Shown: in pieces, positions 10,216 to 21,240 of the stretch
Layout of the letters: each line of letters begins with the position of its first letter
Position numbering within the stretch: position 1 is the stretch's first letter
NCBI RefSeq assembly: GCF_902167145.1
Contig: NC_050099.1
Location: 16,506,434 to 16,570,433 of the forward strand
Direction of reading: 5' to 3'
Length of the DNA stretch: 64,000 nucleotides
DNA from: Zea mays
Taxonomy: Eukaryota > Streptophyta > Magnoliopsida > Poales > Poaceae
Program-made: the position numbers and the translations under genes
Notes under the pieces: model-generated
Database searches by the model: none
Told to the model about the DNA's origin: nothing
Seen by the model: the letters and a program-made list of their open reading frames with translations, nothing else

Positions 10216-13200
10216 CTAATCCTCCTTAAGAACTATTTCTGCAGCTTCGTTCAATAGCTGATCGACAACCTTGTCCATGATGGCTTCGACCATTTCTCTA
10301 ATTTCATTGTCCCCCTTCGGGTGGGGGCCCAGAGATACCTCAGCAGGTTCTGAGGGCGGAGAAGATACGGCTATATTACTATTACAAACCGCGAACAAAG
10401 TCTGGAATCAAAAATTACAATAGAATAAAAACCACTAGTTAATACCTAATTGCCTTTCGGGCTCTGCGCCTTTCTCAGCAGCCTCTGCTATCTTCCTGGC
10501 ATCATGGATGCCTTTTTCGCTTCTTTGAATGATCTCTTGAGCCATTTCTCGGCCGCCATTGTCCCAAATGTCGGTGAAAAATTTTCCACCAACCAGGCTT
10601 GATTCGGCCGAGGGGTCCTTTATGTCTTCGGAGGACAAGGCGGTTTCGGTTTGCGCTAAAGATTTCACATGATTACAGCCTTTTCTTTCCAACACCGTAG
10701 CAATCCCCCTGGCGCCTGAAAAAGCGCATATGTCTCCGCGGCTATTCAAGATTTCTTCGAAGGCCTCAGCTTCGTGACTAATCCATTCAATCGGGCCTTC
10801 TGGATTCCCCCTTGTGAAATTCTCTTCGCTGGAGAATGCGCCAACACTGGCGAAGCTGGATTTTATCTTTTTAACACACTCCATGGATTTATCATAGTAT
10901 CTTTTCTTGGAAGCCCGAAGCTCTTCAACATTTATTTCTAAATGACTTGTCCATTGCTCACTAAGTTCTCGTTTTGTTTCTTTTAGTATGTGTTCTTCTT
11001 TAGCCCTGGCCAGTTGTTTCTGAAGATCCTGAATTTCGCGTCTTTGGGCTTCAGCTTGAGCCTTAGAGGTAGCTTCGTCTTCCTTTATTTTATCCACTAG
11101 TGTAAGTAGAATTTTATCTTTTTCTAAAGCTTCGTTCCTCAGCTTGATAACCTCTGCTCGTAGGTAGTTGAAAGGAATATTATAACTTTCGTCTTCAGCA
11201 TTCTTTTGTGCTCTCAAAGCATTGCTTAGTATTAAACCCTATATGAAAAAAGAATTACTATGAATAAAAGAATGATTCAAAAATTATAAATTTCCAAATA
11301 TACAATTCTCACACCTTCAGACTATTATATGCAAGGCTATCCGCAAGATCGTCTTTCGTCATAGCGCAGAGTCCAGCTTCAAGCTTCGGAAACCCCATGC
11401 TTCTAGCCATCTCCCGGTAGACGGATAATTCTTTGTTGTCTGGGAGGCAGTATTGGAAGTCATCTTCGTCTGTCCCATTAAACACTAGTGCCCCCTTCGG
11501 ATATTTCAATTCTCTGGCATAGTGATTAGCTTCAAAAATCTCTTCTTCGGATAATTTCTTCCCCGAAGCGTGTCACACAATATAATCGTATATTTTGGAA
11601 GGTGCTTCGGGGGCAGCAGTGTCAATTTCTTCAACCAAAATTGGCTCTGACATTTTCATTTTTTCGGTTGTCTTTGCAATTTTTGTTTCTTCGGTTTCTA
11701 AAGGCTTTACCTTCGTAGGCTCTGAAGGTCCGGCTTCAGTTTCGAATTGTTGCTTCGAAGCTTCAGCAACAAAAGCTTCGGTAGACACTTCAGAAGTTTC
11801 AACGGTTTTCTTTGGAGTTATGCTTGAAGATTTAATTGTCTCCAAAACATCTAACACATTAACCATCCTTTTTCTTTTCGGAGTCACTGTTGGACCCTTC
11901 TGGCTTTTTCCTGCCTCAATCTTTGCTGAAGGACTTAAAACTTCTGATGTTTTTGTTTCTTCAGTCCTTGGCTTTTCCATCTTTTCTATTGCTGGCACTT
12001 CGGCCAACTCTTTGATTTCTGGCAGCAGAGTTGCTTATTTAGCTTCGGGGGCCGAAGAGGTCTCACCGGCGAACTCAGGCACTGTGGCTAGTTCAATATA
12101 ACGTGGCCGGTGTGTGAGAACCTTAACTCTTTTCCTCTTCGGCGCCGGCTCACTAGGAGCGGCTGAAGTAGTCTCCTTCGCAGAGGAAGTATTCTTTCTT
12201 TTTTGACCCCGCACTGGATAATGGTAGTCGGGGTAGACGAACCCAATTGCGTCAAATACTCGGTTCAGCCTCTTCTTCTTTCGGCCTCCGAAGGCTGCTG
12301 ACAATGCAGTATCTTCGGCCTTTGAATATACCCCAAGCAGCTCATCACTTACAGTTTCAATGCTTTTTAGCCAGTCATCATCTGGCTCAACAAATTAATC
12401 TCCGAACTTAAATGTGTATTTCAGCCTGACTAGTCCACCTTCGTCAGTCTCTTTAATGGTCTCCTGCGGCATTTCCCATTTTTCCACAAGTGGCCATACC
12501 CTGAAGGCAATGTGTTCTTGGACCAAATCCCTCGTCCCAATAAAAGAGCAAATAACGCCGAAGGCTCTCTGGCATTCTTCGGCTGCTTCATTCATTTCCA
12601 CCTTCGGCCTCCGCAGGCCGAAGCGTTGCCAGATGGGGCGCATAATGATCTTATTTATATCTTCTCGTAATTTCAAGTCATTCTTCACGTAAAACCATTC
12701 TGTCATCCAGTCGCCAGGCCACCTCTTTCGAAAGGTGGGCACGGGGCAGCTTGACCCAGACCGTGAGCCGAAGCTGTAGCAGCCAAAATTGTTGTGATAC
12801 TGTTCCTTTCCCCAGGGTTTTATTTCGTACAGCAATTCATGTATGTTGCAGAAGCTTTTCGCATCAGGTTCCAAGCCTTGGCTTCTCACGGCCCACACGA
12901 AGATATTCATCCTTATGATTGCTTCGGGGGTAAGTTGGTGAAGGTAGATTTCAAATATCTTCAGCACCTCTACAACAAAGCTGCTTAAGGGAAATCGTAG
13001 TCCAGCTTTCAAGAAGCTTCGGAATACCACGACTTCATTTTCCTCAGGAGTTGGACAAGTCTTCTCTCCTTCATCAGCCCTTACAATGGACAAGTCCCGG
13101 AAATATCTGCCCCTCATGTTGACAAGATGATTTTCTTTAATACTTGATTTGCCAAAAACCGCATGGCTTGGTCGCCATTTTCTTTAAGGGAAATATCCGC

Positions 13201-13230
13201 ATCCGTTGGATCAGTTACCCATCAATTTTC
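10216..13230 (-). pseudogene. Antisense spliced gene, Transposase_28 type
   Basis: A long gene on the strand opposite to gag. Exon 1 (11,315 to about 13,230) carries at its N-terminal end the Transposase_28 ('putative gypsy type transposon') region, with motifs VVVFRSFLKAGLRFPLSSF, GKEQYHNNFGCYSF, KRWPGDWMTEWFYVKND and VCSF-like FGVICSFIGTRDLVQEH. A Ser/Thr/Glu/Lys-rich linker with basic patches (GRKKKRLNR, PKRKRVKV) follows. A GT-AG intron lies at 11,239-11,314. Exon 2 (about 10,440-11,238) is a coiled coil rich in Lys/Glu/Gln. A last exon ends at 10,216 and appears slightly out of frame with exon 2. Exon 1 has three in-frame stops, at 12,395, 12,035 and 11,573, and a frameshift near 13,120. 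Function is unknown; basic patches suggest nuclear location, which is inference. The family is known from antisense frames of Tat-lineage elements. Confidence 0.8.
11239..11314 (-). other. Predicted intron of antisense gene
   Basis: On the - strand CTGAAG|GTGTGAG opens and CATATAG|GG closes a 76-bp AT-rich intron. Removing it joins the Lys-Val end of exon 1 to the coiled-coil frame, whereas the unspliced frame stops. This supports the gene being expressed from the - strand at some time. Confidence 0.65.
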
Positions 13231-13299
13231 AACTTTGCAGATTAAATTGTCATCCTACCTCGGTCCCACGGTGCCTCTAGCTGGGTAAGCGTAAGACTA

Positions 13300-13613
13300 T
13301 CTCCAACAAGGATCTCTAAAGGGTCATATACCCTAAATTTAGAGGACGAGGACGTCCTCTACTCCCTCGAGCAGCGTCCTCTAAACGGTCCTCTAAATTT
13401 AGAGAACGCTGCTGGATCCTCTATAAATAGAGTTTCTCTAAACGGTTCTCTATCTATTTGAATAATTTAAACAACCAGTTTAATAAAACTAAAATATGTA
13501 CAATACATTTGAGAGTATGATAAATACGTATGTACAAAAATTAAAAAATAAAAAATGTCTTTAATATAGGTATTTACATATAGAGGACGTGATTTAGAAG
13601 ACGTTGTTGGAGA
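13300..13613. mobile_element. MITE-like inverted-repeat element
   Basis: A 314 bp non-coding segment bounded by TCTCCAACAA at 13,300-13,309 and its complement TTGTTGGAGA at 13,604-13,613. Inside are palindromic runs of CCTCTAAATTTAGAGGAC type. This fits a small non-autonomous DNA transposon. Target duplications were not resolved, so boundaries may be a few bases off. It sits where the Huck-like element is truncated. Confidence 0.5.
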
Positions 13614-14204
13614 GAAAGTAGATATAGAAGATAGAATCTTTTAGAGAATACTGTAAAGGACGAATATAGAGAATATATATAGACCTACCGCCGTGCGGCG
13701 CGTCCGCGTCTAGCACCACCACTGTACGTTCAGAGGTGGATTGACCACGAAACATTGATCGAGTACCAGGTACATCCCTCGTATTTCATCTCCAAAGTTG
13801 AACAAAAAAGCTGCTCTGTCCGTACTAAAATACTTGGCCGTTTAAATTTTTATTAAAAATATTTGATATTTTTTCATTTCCCAATACACGTTTCTATCCC
13901 AGTCCCAGAATGACAGTGCAGAAACTAGCTAATTGTTTCTACACACAACAAACCATCTACGGAAGCTATGCTTTCCAATATTATTCGCTATAAAATAGTA
14001 TTCGTTTTAGCTTTTTATAAATATATCTATGTTTAAATAGGCGATGATAAATTTAAACATATCTTTTAAAAGGTATAGAACAAATTTTACATGAATCCAC
14101 CTCTAATCCAAACGAATAGTAAATCGGGTTAGAGGAAGTAGTATTTTAGAAAAATAAAATAGAATCTTAGAGGACCCAACGAAAAAAAACCAGACCAATT
14201 ATCT
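13614..14204. other. AT-rich stretch, no gene
   Basis: No reading frame, repeat boundary or motif that I can support, apart from a short GC-rich patch at 13,685-13,720. It may be old intergenic DNA between the MITE-like unit and the CpG-rich block. Confidence 0.4.
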
Positions 14205-14568
14205 ATGATTTATCCACTCGAGTCCTCCAAATCCTGTGCGGCGGATGCATGTGTGGCTCAGGCCACCAGCTCCCGCGGCGGTGACCAAACGATGCTCCGT
14301 GGCGCGCGCCGCCTTGGGCAGGCGAGACAGCGAGCGGCGGCACGCACGCGACTCCGAAAGCGGCCGCGCGAGGCAGCGGCAATCCACCGCGAGTTGTGCA
14401 AGCTCCCGCCAGCGAGCGAGGTCGCGGGACCAGCTGGCGAGGCGTCGCGGCGCCACGCGCGAGTCCCATGGCGAGGCTCCGCAGGGGCCGCACAAGGCGA
14501 TGGCGCGCCTGCAAGCCAAGTCCCGCAACAAACCTGATTTCATGGGGAAGTTGTACACGGTGCGGTGT
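14205..14568. other. CpG-rich block, possible gene fragment
   Basis: A 360 bp block extremely rich in CG dinucleotides (GGCGCGCGCC, GCGGCCGCGCGAGG) that stands out from its AT-rich surroundings. Several overlapping frames are open on both strands, as expected from base composition alone, so none is called a gene. In grasses such blocks often mark first exons or 5' ends of genes, or gene fragments carried by transposons. A solo LTR interrupts it at its right edge. Confidence 0.4.
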
Positions 14569-15195
14569 TGTTGGGGTATGTTTGGTAGCCGAAAATGTTA
14601 AAGAAAAAAGAACACCTTTGATAGATCTTATCATGAACAGCGTCGAAGCTATCACCTATAAAGCTTCGGCACAATAGCAGATCTCAAGACGAAAAAGGAC
14701 CGATTTAAAGATGAAATGACTTAGAGACCCGTGATGTTTTGTGTCATTATTGTAATCGATTGTAAGAGACATAAATGTAATTTTACATAGGCTGCGCCCT
14801 GTGCCTATAAATAGATGAACAGTACCCCTGTACTGTTCACGCAATCTGGTAATCGCTAACACATTACGCTGGAATTATTACTTTCTGCCAAGACGAAGGT
14901 ATAAATGTACCTAAATATTATGTTTTAATATTTAGGTTCATATTATAAAATATGTGAATAATGTTATTTGTTTTTAATAGATCTTTCTCTAATGTTTAAT
15001 ATTTTATATTTTATTTCGCATTGTTTTATGTCTAATCACGAAGGTGTGACCTTCATGGTATTCTGCCCATGGCCTTCGTCCGAAGATTATTAAATCCTTG
15101 GGGAGATAATGCTTCAGCGGACAAAAGACATTATTATTTAACATTTTATGTTGCCTTATTCTTAATTCATAGCATTTGAGAACAAGTCCCCAACA
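14569..15195 (+). mobile_element. Solo LTR, Huck-related
   Basis: 627 bp from TGTTGGGG to CCCCAACA, flanked by GGTGT (14,564-14,568) and GGTGC (15,196-15,200), a 5-bp target duplication with one mismatch. It shares TATAAATAGATGAACAGTA and the final CATAGCATTTGAGAACAAGT with the LTR at 89-768, but the first third is different, so it is a related subfamily. No primer site, gag or second LTR is next to it, so it arose by LTR-LTR recombination. Confidence 0.88.
14806..14813 (+). promoter_or_regulatory. TATA box of solo LTR
   Basis: TATAAATA in the same context as in the LTR at 89-768. As the only promoter-like element beside the CpG-rich block it could read rightward into 15,196 onwards. Confidence 0.5.
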
Positions 15196-15599
15196 GGTGC
15201 CATGGTTGCCAACAACAAGCAGTGCGAGGCAGAGCACGCCACTGCACATGAATGAGCTGCGATGTCCCAGTTGTACTGGTAGCATGTCGCAAATGAATAA
15301 AACGCGGAGCACGCCACTACGCCTATATAAGTGACATATACTCCTCCTGTTCTCATAGCTCACAAGTTATATGATTTTAAAAAATATAAACCTGTCCTGG
15401 CTCCCTCCACGGGGGAAGCCTCCGGAACATGTTTTATATTCTTCAAACCTGCATCAACACATACATACAATATATCATACAACAAAATAGTCCAAACATC
15501 ACATACATCATCATATACAATCCAAACAAATTGTACAAGTCCACACGTCACAAGTCCATAGGTCCATAAGGCCATCACATATGAATCAAAGTCCAAACA

Positions 15600-18062
15600 T
15601 CACTCTTGAGGTCAAGAATCCGGTCGCGAAGTTCGTATTGTTGTCTAGAGTAGGACGCAAACCTAAACCCTCCAAAAGATATAGTACATGTGTTACTATA
15701 TTTTCCGTAAGTAAAGCTCGAAGTACTCAAACTAGATTTAACTTACCACTCTTGGTGATGGAGGTGGTTGTGTCATCCATGGAGCATATCCGTAAGGCAT
15801 TTGTGAATGCCCCATAGGAGGATATGTCCAAGGCATTTGCGGCTGTGGCATCAGTGGTAGCTTCGACTGTGGCATCGGCAACGTCATTTGTTGCGCTATC
15901 GACAGCGTTTGTGCTGGAATCTAAGACGAACATGGAACAAATCCCCACGACATTGGTGGCGACATCACTTGGTCGTGGGAACCAGTCCCAGAACCCTATA
16001 ACAAGAGAATTAATTTCATGTTCACGATTTAGAACTCTAATTTGATCAAGTTACACAAGTTTACCTGATGCATCACCATGTGAAGGCAAGGGGTTTGCTA
16101 GTGGAGTCGGAATGACGTCGTACTAATGTGTGGCACTATCGTACGCCTGCAAATAAATTAATCATCACTTGTGCATTTACAATCATTTTGAAACCTGACA
16201 AATGACTAAATTGAAGTCAAGCTATTACCTGTCCCTGCATCCACATACCCTACATCATTTGTTGTGATTGTAGCATTTGCATCTATTGTTGCATCTGCCA
16301 AATTAGCGCTCCATCCTTTGCAGAACATTGCCGGGCCCGACTAGTCCTGATAGAGGATTAAGATTGCCTACTATAACTTTGGCGGTCCATGACACCATCG
16401 CTGGTAGGAAACCTGCATAGAGTATTTTAATATATACAATAGATATAATCGTGGTTATGGAAATGAAATTGCTAGACAATATAAAGTACCTCCCATGTGA
16501 CATAGCTAAGTCAAACTTGGCTGACTTCCAGTCCACGTCTTGTCCATGTTTCTCTTGCAAATTTTCAATATAGCGACCCTATAAAACATTGATTTCAATT
16601 GAAAAGTCTTTCTAACATAGAAAGTGAAAACATTGAAATTAAAGACTCGAGTCAATATTTGGACTTCCCAATTTTTATGTCGCATTATCGTCGCACAGAA
16701 TCTCCGGATAATCCGGATCTAGACCCTTGTGCCCCTTGATGAAAACTTGGACAACTATAGGGTCGATGCCATCTCAAAGAATCCTGCAATACAAGATTAC
16801 ATATCCATAGATTTGTTTAAGAAATAAAATTGGCAATAGTCTAACATAGTAGGAATTTGCCTTGCTAGCATGACCATTAGCCCCGAAGTGGTGGAGACTA
16901 GGCTTGTTTAACCAGTTGCCACGATTTCTATCTAATCTGGCTTTGAACTCCTTAGAAGCCCAATACTCGCACAACTAGAAACAAGCATCCTAGTCCTAGA
17001 TTAGCTAATCCACCTCACTCTCTTTGTACTACACAACTGTAAGGTGTATTATTTTAGCGGTCTCTCTAGTCATGTTAGTCTTTTGATGCTTATGCCACAC
17101 GACCACCACCTTGACCTATGCATCATACGTCATGCCCTTCAAAACTCTTTGGACAGTGACGTTAAAAACATCACACACGTATTAATCATCGAGGCTCATA
17201 TCATTTGGCAAGAGATATTGTTCCTACAATATAGACAAAATATTATATTATACCATCAAAGCAAAATATAGACAAAATTGAACTGGCGAGAGAAACTAAC
17301 CCAAAACCCATCCCACACACGTATGCGCGGGTTCTGCCGGGGCTATAGGCCTTTTGGCTCCAATGGTTCCGAACATTAGTCGCTACGACCGCACCGACAT
17401 CTGTGACCATCTCTTGGTAGAAGTATTGTCAGTAGATCCCAATTATGATGCTGACTGATGTACGGTGGCCTTGCGCGTCCCAGTCCACCTCTTTCCAAGA
17501 CCTGGTTCCCGTCAACATAATAATTTGCCGCTGGTCACTTTTGTTCCGAGGCTTACGAAACCTACAAAATAAAAAGTGTTATTTGGAAATTAAACTAATA
17601 TTAATGTAAAAATTGAAAGGTGCTAATTAATCATAAAATAACTAATGTTTTCAAGTTTCGCAGCTGCCGCCTAAACTGCCTTCGCCTCATCTATTGTCTC
17701 TGCAGCTTCCGCCTCGTCTGTTGCCACCTCAGCTTCCGTCTCATCTCCTGGATTCTGATCTACTTGAGCAAATGAGTGATCCTACGACCGCGGCTGGTTT
17801 GAAAGTGGAGACATGAGCTGCTCTAGCCTCTACCGGCTAGATGTGGTGGCCTACGAATGGAAACAACATCAAGATAAAAACAATTATCTACCAAACATAA
17901 TTGAAATAAAATAAGATCTAGTACCATAAATAAGGAAGAGGGGGTGTCTCCAGTAGCATCGGCCTCCCTACTCGACCTAGAACGAGTAGACCTGGAGGAG
18001 CCTTCACCCTTTTTCTTCCCTTTCCCCTTACCAAGCATCTTGAACATCTGCACAATTTCCAT
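15600..18062 (-). pseudogene. CACTA second ORF, Transposase_24-like remnant
   Basis: Decayed multi-exon gene on -, like the Ptta/En/Spm plant transposase (Transposase_24) frames of grass CACTA elements. A start region at 17,823-18,062 encodes a basic Ser/Arg-rich N-terminus (MLGKGKGKKKGEG). Around 17,290-17,560 a frame contains WDAQGHRTSVSIIIG and HWSQKAYSPGRTRA. At 16,774-16,974 lies CEYWASKEFKARLDRNRGNW, then HHFGANGHASKA. At about 16,690-16,760 FIKGHKGLDPDYPEILC follows, and at 16,303-16,560 LQEKHGQDVDWKSAKFD. These occur in the order expected of the family but are separated by stops and probable introns. Role in CACTA elements: terminal-repeat binding or accessory function, by family knowledge. 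Confidence 0.65.
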
Positions 18063-18239
18063 ACAATAGTTAGTATAAATAATTAAATTATAAAATAAAT
18101 GTAAAACAAGAGTACGACATAAATTCTAGTAATAAAAAATGTAAACTTACAATAACATACATAAATTGTAGTACAACATCATAATCCTTTTCTATGATAT
18201 GTGCATTATTAAACTGTTCAAGTCATTGTTGTCTTTCAA

Positions 18240-18770
18240 GAAGTCTTGTTGACTTTCATCGTTTTGCATTCGAAGGATCTGGTTCTTCATCCATTAACTC
18301 TACGAGTTTCACAGGTCGAGAAACTAATTCATCAAGGTATGTCCCTTCAGATACAATATCATACTCTTCATCATCATTTCTTTTATGACTGTCTTCTTGA
18401 TAGACATAAAAATATTATCATTTGTGAAGCTTACGTTGTCATACCGATCAGGGTGAACTGTTGGATTAACTTTGTAGACAACCCACCAAACCTCCAAGCT
18501 TGGGTGAGGATAACTTTAGTAGTACACCTGATTTGCTTGATGGACAAGCACAATATTGTTGTACTCATTGCCTTTGTACCGTGATGTGTGTTTTATCTCA
18601 ACAACCTCAAACTCGTCAACTCACGTGCTGGCTCGAGGATCAAACCATATACAATCAAAAGGTCACAAACCTTAATGGCTTACGACCTCCAAATTTATAC
18701 TCGGTTATATCCTCAAGAATACCATAATAGTCAAGACGTTCATTATAAGCATTATATGCACTTACTGCTA
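18240..18770 (-). pseudogene. CACTA TNP2 transposase C-terminal fragment
   Basis: Directly upstream of the Transposase_24-like remnant on the same strand. The - strand frames contain RLDYYGILEDITEYKFGG (near 18,720), FVTFDCIWFDP-like text broken by one stop, then HTS.YKGNEYNNIVLVHQ-type residues and WWVVYKVNP in shifted frames near 18,480. This matches the DUF4216 C-terminal region of plant CACTA TNP2 transposases, where the YYG and the W-V-V-K blocks are conserved. At least two frameshifts and several stops are present, and the catalytic domain is missing. I could not find CACTA termini, so the boundaries of the parent element are unknown. Confidence 0.6.
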
Positions 18771-18842
18771 CTTCGCTGTTTTGGTCCTTTCATGCACCAA
18801 GAGGAAGCGACACCCTTGGACATATGCTCCAATAGGGACTAG

Positions 18843-19856
18843 AGGAGAGTGTTGACTCTCTCTTACCTCGATAAAACATTGAGACACTACTAATCCTTTT
18901 TACATTAAGCACTTATATATGTGCAATTTATTTCAAGTATTTAGTTTGTATAATTTCCATACTTGTATAGGTCTGGAACTTAGGATGCAAAACGTTAACT
19001 ATTTTGGAACAGAGTTAGTACTTAGTTAATGTCGATCTATATGTATATGCATAATTGTATATGTAAATACATATCCCTACACTTTTCACATATGTCTCTT
19101 CCACAAGACATAGGTCGCCATGGATCGCCACACCGAACAGAATGGCCGAGTTTGCCATCATCAGGCCGGCCGTGTGAATGTGATCACTTTCGCGACGAAC
19201 GTTGCGTGTGAATACGGTAGCAGCAGCACGTCGCTGGGCACCATAAAATCCGGTTATGTGTTCTTCTCTTGGTGAAAAGCACGAGTTTATGGTGCGAAAT
19301 GGTCTGGCCGGGCCTTTCTATATATGCCGCTATTGATTCCTTGCATCATGAGAGATTTAAACGCACGTTCTTGGCGGATTCAAATCAATGCACGTTCCCA
19401 TCTCATTTAAGAAATGGGCGTAAAATCAGAGTCCAACATCTTGTACGGCGAATCATTCGTAAACAACGCACGTGCATGTCATAGCCGTTTCCTATATACA
19501 CGGATCATCCTTTACAAAAAAAAAAAAAAAAAAAACAAGTAGAGACATATAGACTTGCCCTGCCGTGATGTAGGCAGCCTAGCTAGAGTTGTACACATCT
19601 ACTACTGGTGTACTTGCATTTCTCTTATAACAAAGCCGGTTCAAAACGGCGCATGCGGGGCTATCCATGTCATCGTTAAATTGTGCACCGTTGGATTACA
19701 AAGCAAGGGCTCCTGTTGCTTCTGCTGTAGCAGCTCGTTGATTGGTCAAAAAAGGGGGCGGCCAAAAGGAATGGTGGCTGCTTTCTAGAGAAATCCACCG
19801 GCCACTTCTCTAGTTCTCCTTAGTCCTTCCCTTGCTTCTCGCTTCTTCTCCCAACT
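18843..19856. other. No gene; includes 20-base A run
   Basis: Between the CACTA remnant and the Helitron-like body. Short open frames lack recognisable domains. An uninterrupted run of 20 A occurs at 19,516-19,535. GC-rich fragments near 19,130-19,230 and 19,640-19,760 look like low-copy sequence but match nothing I can name. Confidence 0.4.
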
Positions 19857-20186
19857 ATGGCGCTCATCGCTTTCTTCCTTTCTAGATCAACACAGGCGCT
19901 TCATCTATTGCTGGGCTCCTACTCGACTCCGTTTTTTTGTGAGATAGAGGTTTTTATCCCTTCCTTTCTGCGTTCATTCGATTTCGTCGGCATTAGGTTC
20001 CTCGTTGACTCCACCTTCGTACAAAAGTTTCCTCTCGGTCGGCTTCCTCCTCGGCTCCAGTTGTTTGCTCAGATACGATTTTTTATCTTTCGTCGTCCGT
20101 TTCGATTCGGTGGACATCTATCTGTTTCTAGATCCATGCTTTCAATCATGCTCAGCATGTTTTTACTGAGATTTTCTTGTACCTGA
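19857..20186 (+). CDS. Hypothetical 109-aa frame
   Basis: An open frame starting in a good plant context (CCAACTATGGCGCTC) after a pyrimidine-rich leader with CTTCTTCTC runs. The first 20 residues are hydrophobic (MALIAFFLSRSTQALHLLLG) and could be a signal peptide; the rest is Phe/Arg-rich and unlike any family I know. A GT at about 19,938 might end a short first exon. The arrangement resembles a promoter, 5' leader and first exon captured by the adjacent Helitron. It may equally be chance. Confidence 0.25.
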   Translation: MALIAFFLSRSTQALHLLLGSYSTPFFCEIEVFIPSFLRSFDFVGIRFLVDSTFVQKFPLGRLPPRLQLFAQIRFFIFRRPFRFGGHLSVSRSMLSIMLSMFLLRFSCT

Positions 20187-20355
20187 GAACCTCATGCTTT
20201 TTTGGATACATTGAGTTTCGAAAAGGCCACTGTTTTACTTAGCTCATTAACTAAGTGTCCTTGTTCTTCAGTCGATTCTCCCAAAGTTTAGGGTTTTCTA
20301 GTTTGTGAGCTCCATTACGGTTTAAAAGGACAATTTTTTTACTTTGTGCAGTGAT

Positions 20356-20736
20356 CGAACGTCTCTTCTCCTCAATTTCCCCTAAAATTTTAGGGTTTAG
20401 GCTTCTCTCTAATTTTGGCTTCTCGATCTAATCCATGATTTTTCTCCTCCATTTTAGGGTGTGTCTATTGCTTGCGTTTAATTTCACCGATAAAACATTT
20501 TTCGTGCTCATAGATTGTTGCAGCAACTATTTTTGGGACATAGGAACTCCGAACGTCTCTGCTCCTCAATTTTCCCCAAAAATTTTAGGGTTTAGGATTT
20601 TCTCTGGTTTTGGCTTCTCTGTCTAATCCATGATTTGTTTCCTCCATTTTAGGATGTGTGTATTGCTTGCGTTTCATTTCGTCCATAAAACATTTTTCGT
20701 GCTCATAGATTGTTGCATGAACTCTTATTTGGGACA
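20356..20736 (+). repeat. 194-bp tandem duplication
   Basis: CGAACGTCTCTTCTCCTCAA at 20,356 recurs with one change at 20,550, and similarity continues to CATAGATTGTTGC and GGGACATAG.AACT near 20,736. The unit contains AATTTTAGGGTTTAGG, typical of leader or first-intron sequence in plant genes, which suggests that the duplicated unit is derived from a host gene's 5' region. Confidence 0.85.
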
Positions 20737-21240
20737 TAGTAACTTTGTCGCCTAGTTGCTGTACAACAAAATAGTAATCTGTTTCACCTTTGTAAAATCT
20801 AGAATCGATTCTATTCCTTCACAATTTCTACATCCTCTCTTAAAAGTTCTGGTGTTACTCAAAATGCTTCTCATTTTGTATCTTGTCCTCAGATCTTTGT
20901 CTTCATTTTCTCTGCTTTAACCAAATATAATTTTTTATTGTTGTTGGTTACGTAAATTTTCTTGCCTCTCATTGTTTAATGTGTAAGTTTCCTAAGATTA
21001 GTCGATGCAGCCAAGGCACATCAAGGTCAAGTATTGTTCAAGCATCAGGTTGAATAGGGTTTACAGATTTATTGCATTATTCCTACGACTGCGTAAAATG
21101 GCTAAATTTATGTTCTAAGCTTTTTTATAAGACATTCAGGCAGAATTTGATCTAGGCGCAAGGAATAATTTCTCCGGCCCTTAAAGATTTTCCTAACGAG
21201 ATAATTATCACTTACTTAGACTTGATCTGGGCACAAGGAA
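20737..21240. other. Helitron interior, no gene
   Basis: AT-rich sequence with no supported reading frame. It includes GGGCACAAGGAA-type strings near 21,150 and 21,230 that repeat imperfectly, part of the internal duplications of this body. Confidence 0.4.

Noticed and set aside
14199..14677. Five overlapping frames of 93-150 codons in a CpG-rich block
   Set aside because: High GC removes stop codons in all frames; no frame shows a domain or a consistent start, so only the block is reported.
89..15195. LTRs at 89-768 and 14,569-15,195 as the two ends of one 15 kb element
   Set aside because: They share core promoter and end sequences but differ strongly in the first third, and the right one has its own 5-bp target duplication on both sides.
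18588..18842. + strand 84-codon frame as a gene
   Set aside because: The - strand here reads as the C-terminal part of a CACTA TNP2 transposase, so the + frame is its shadow.
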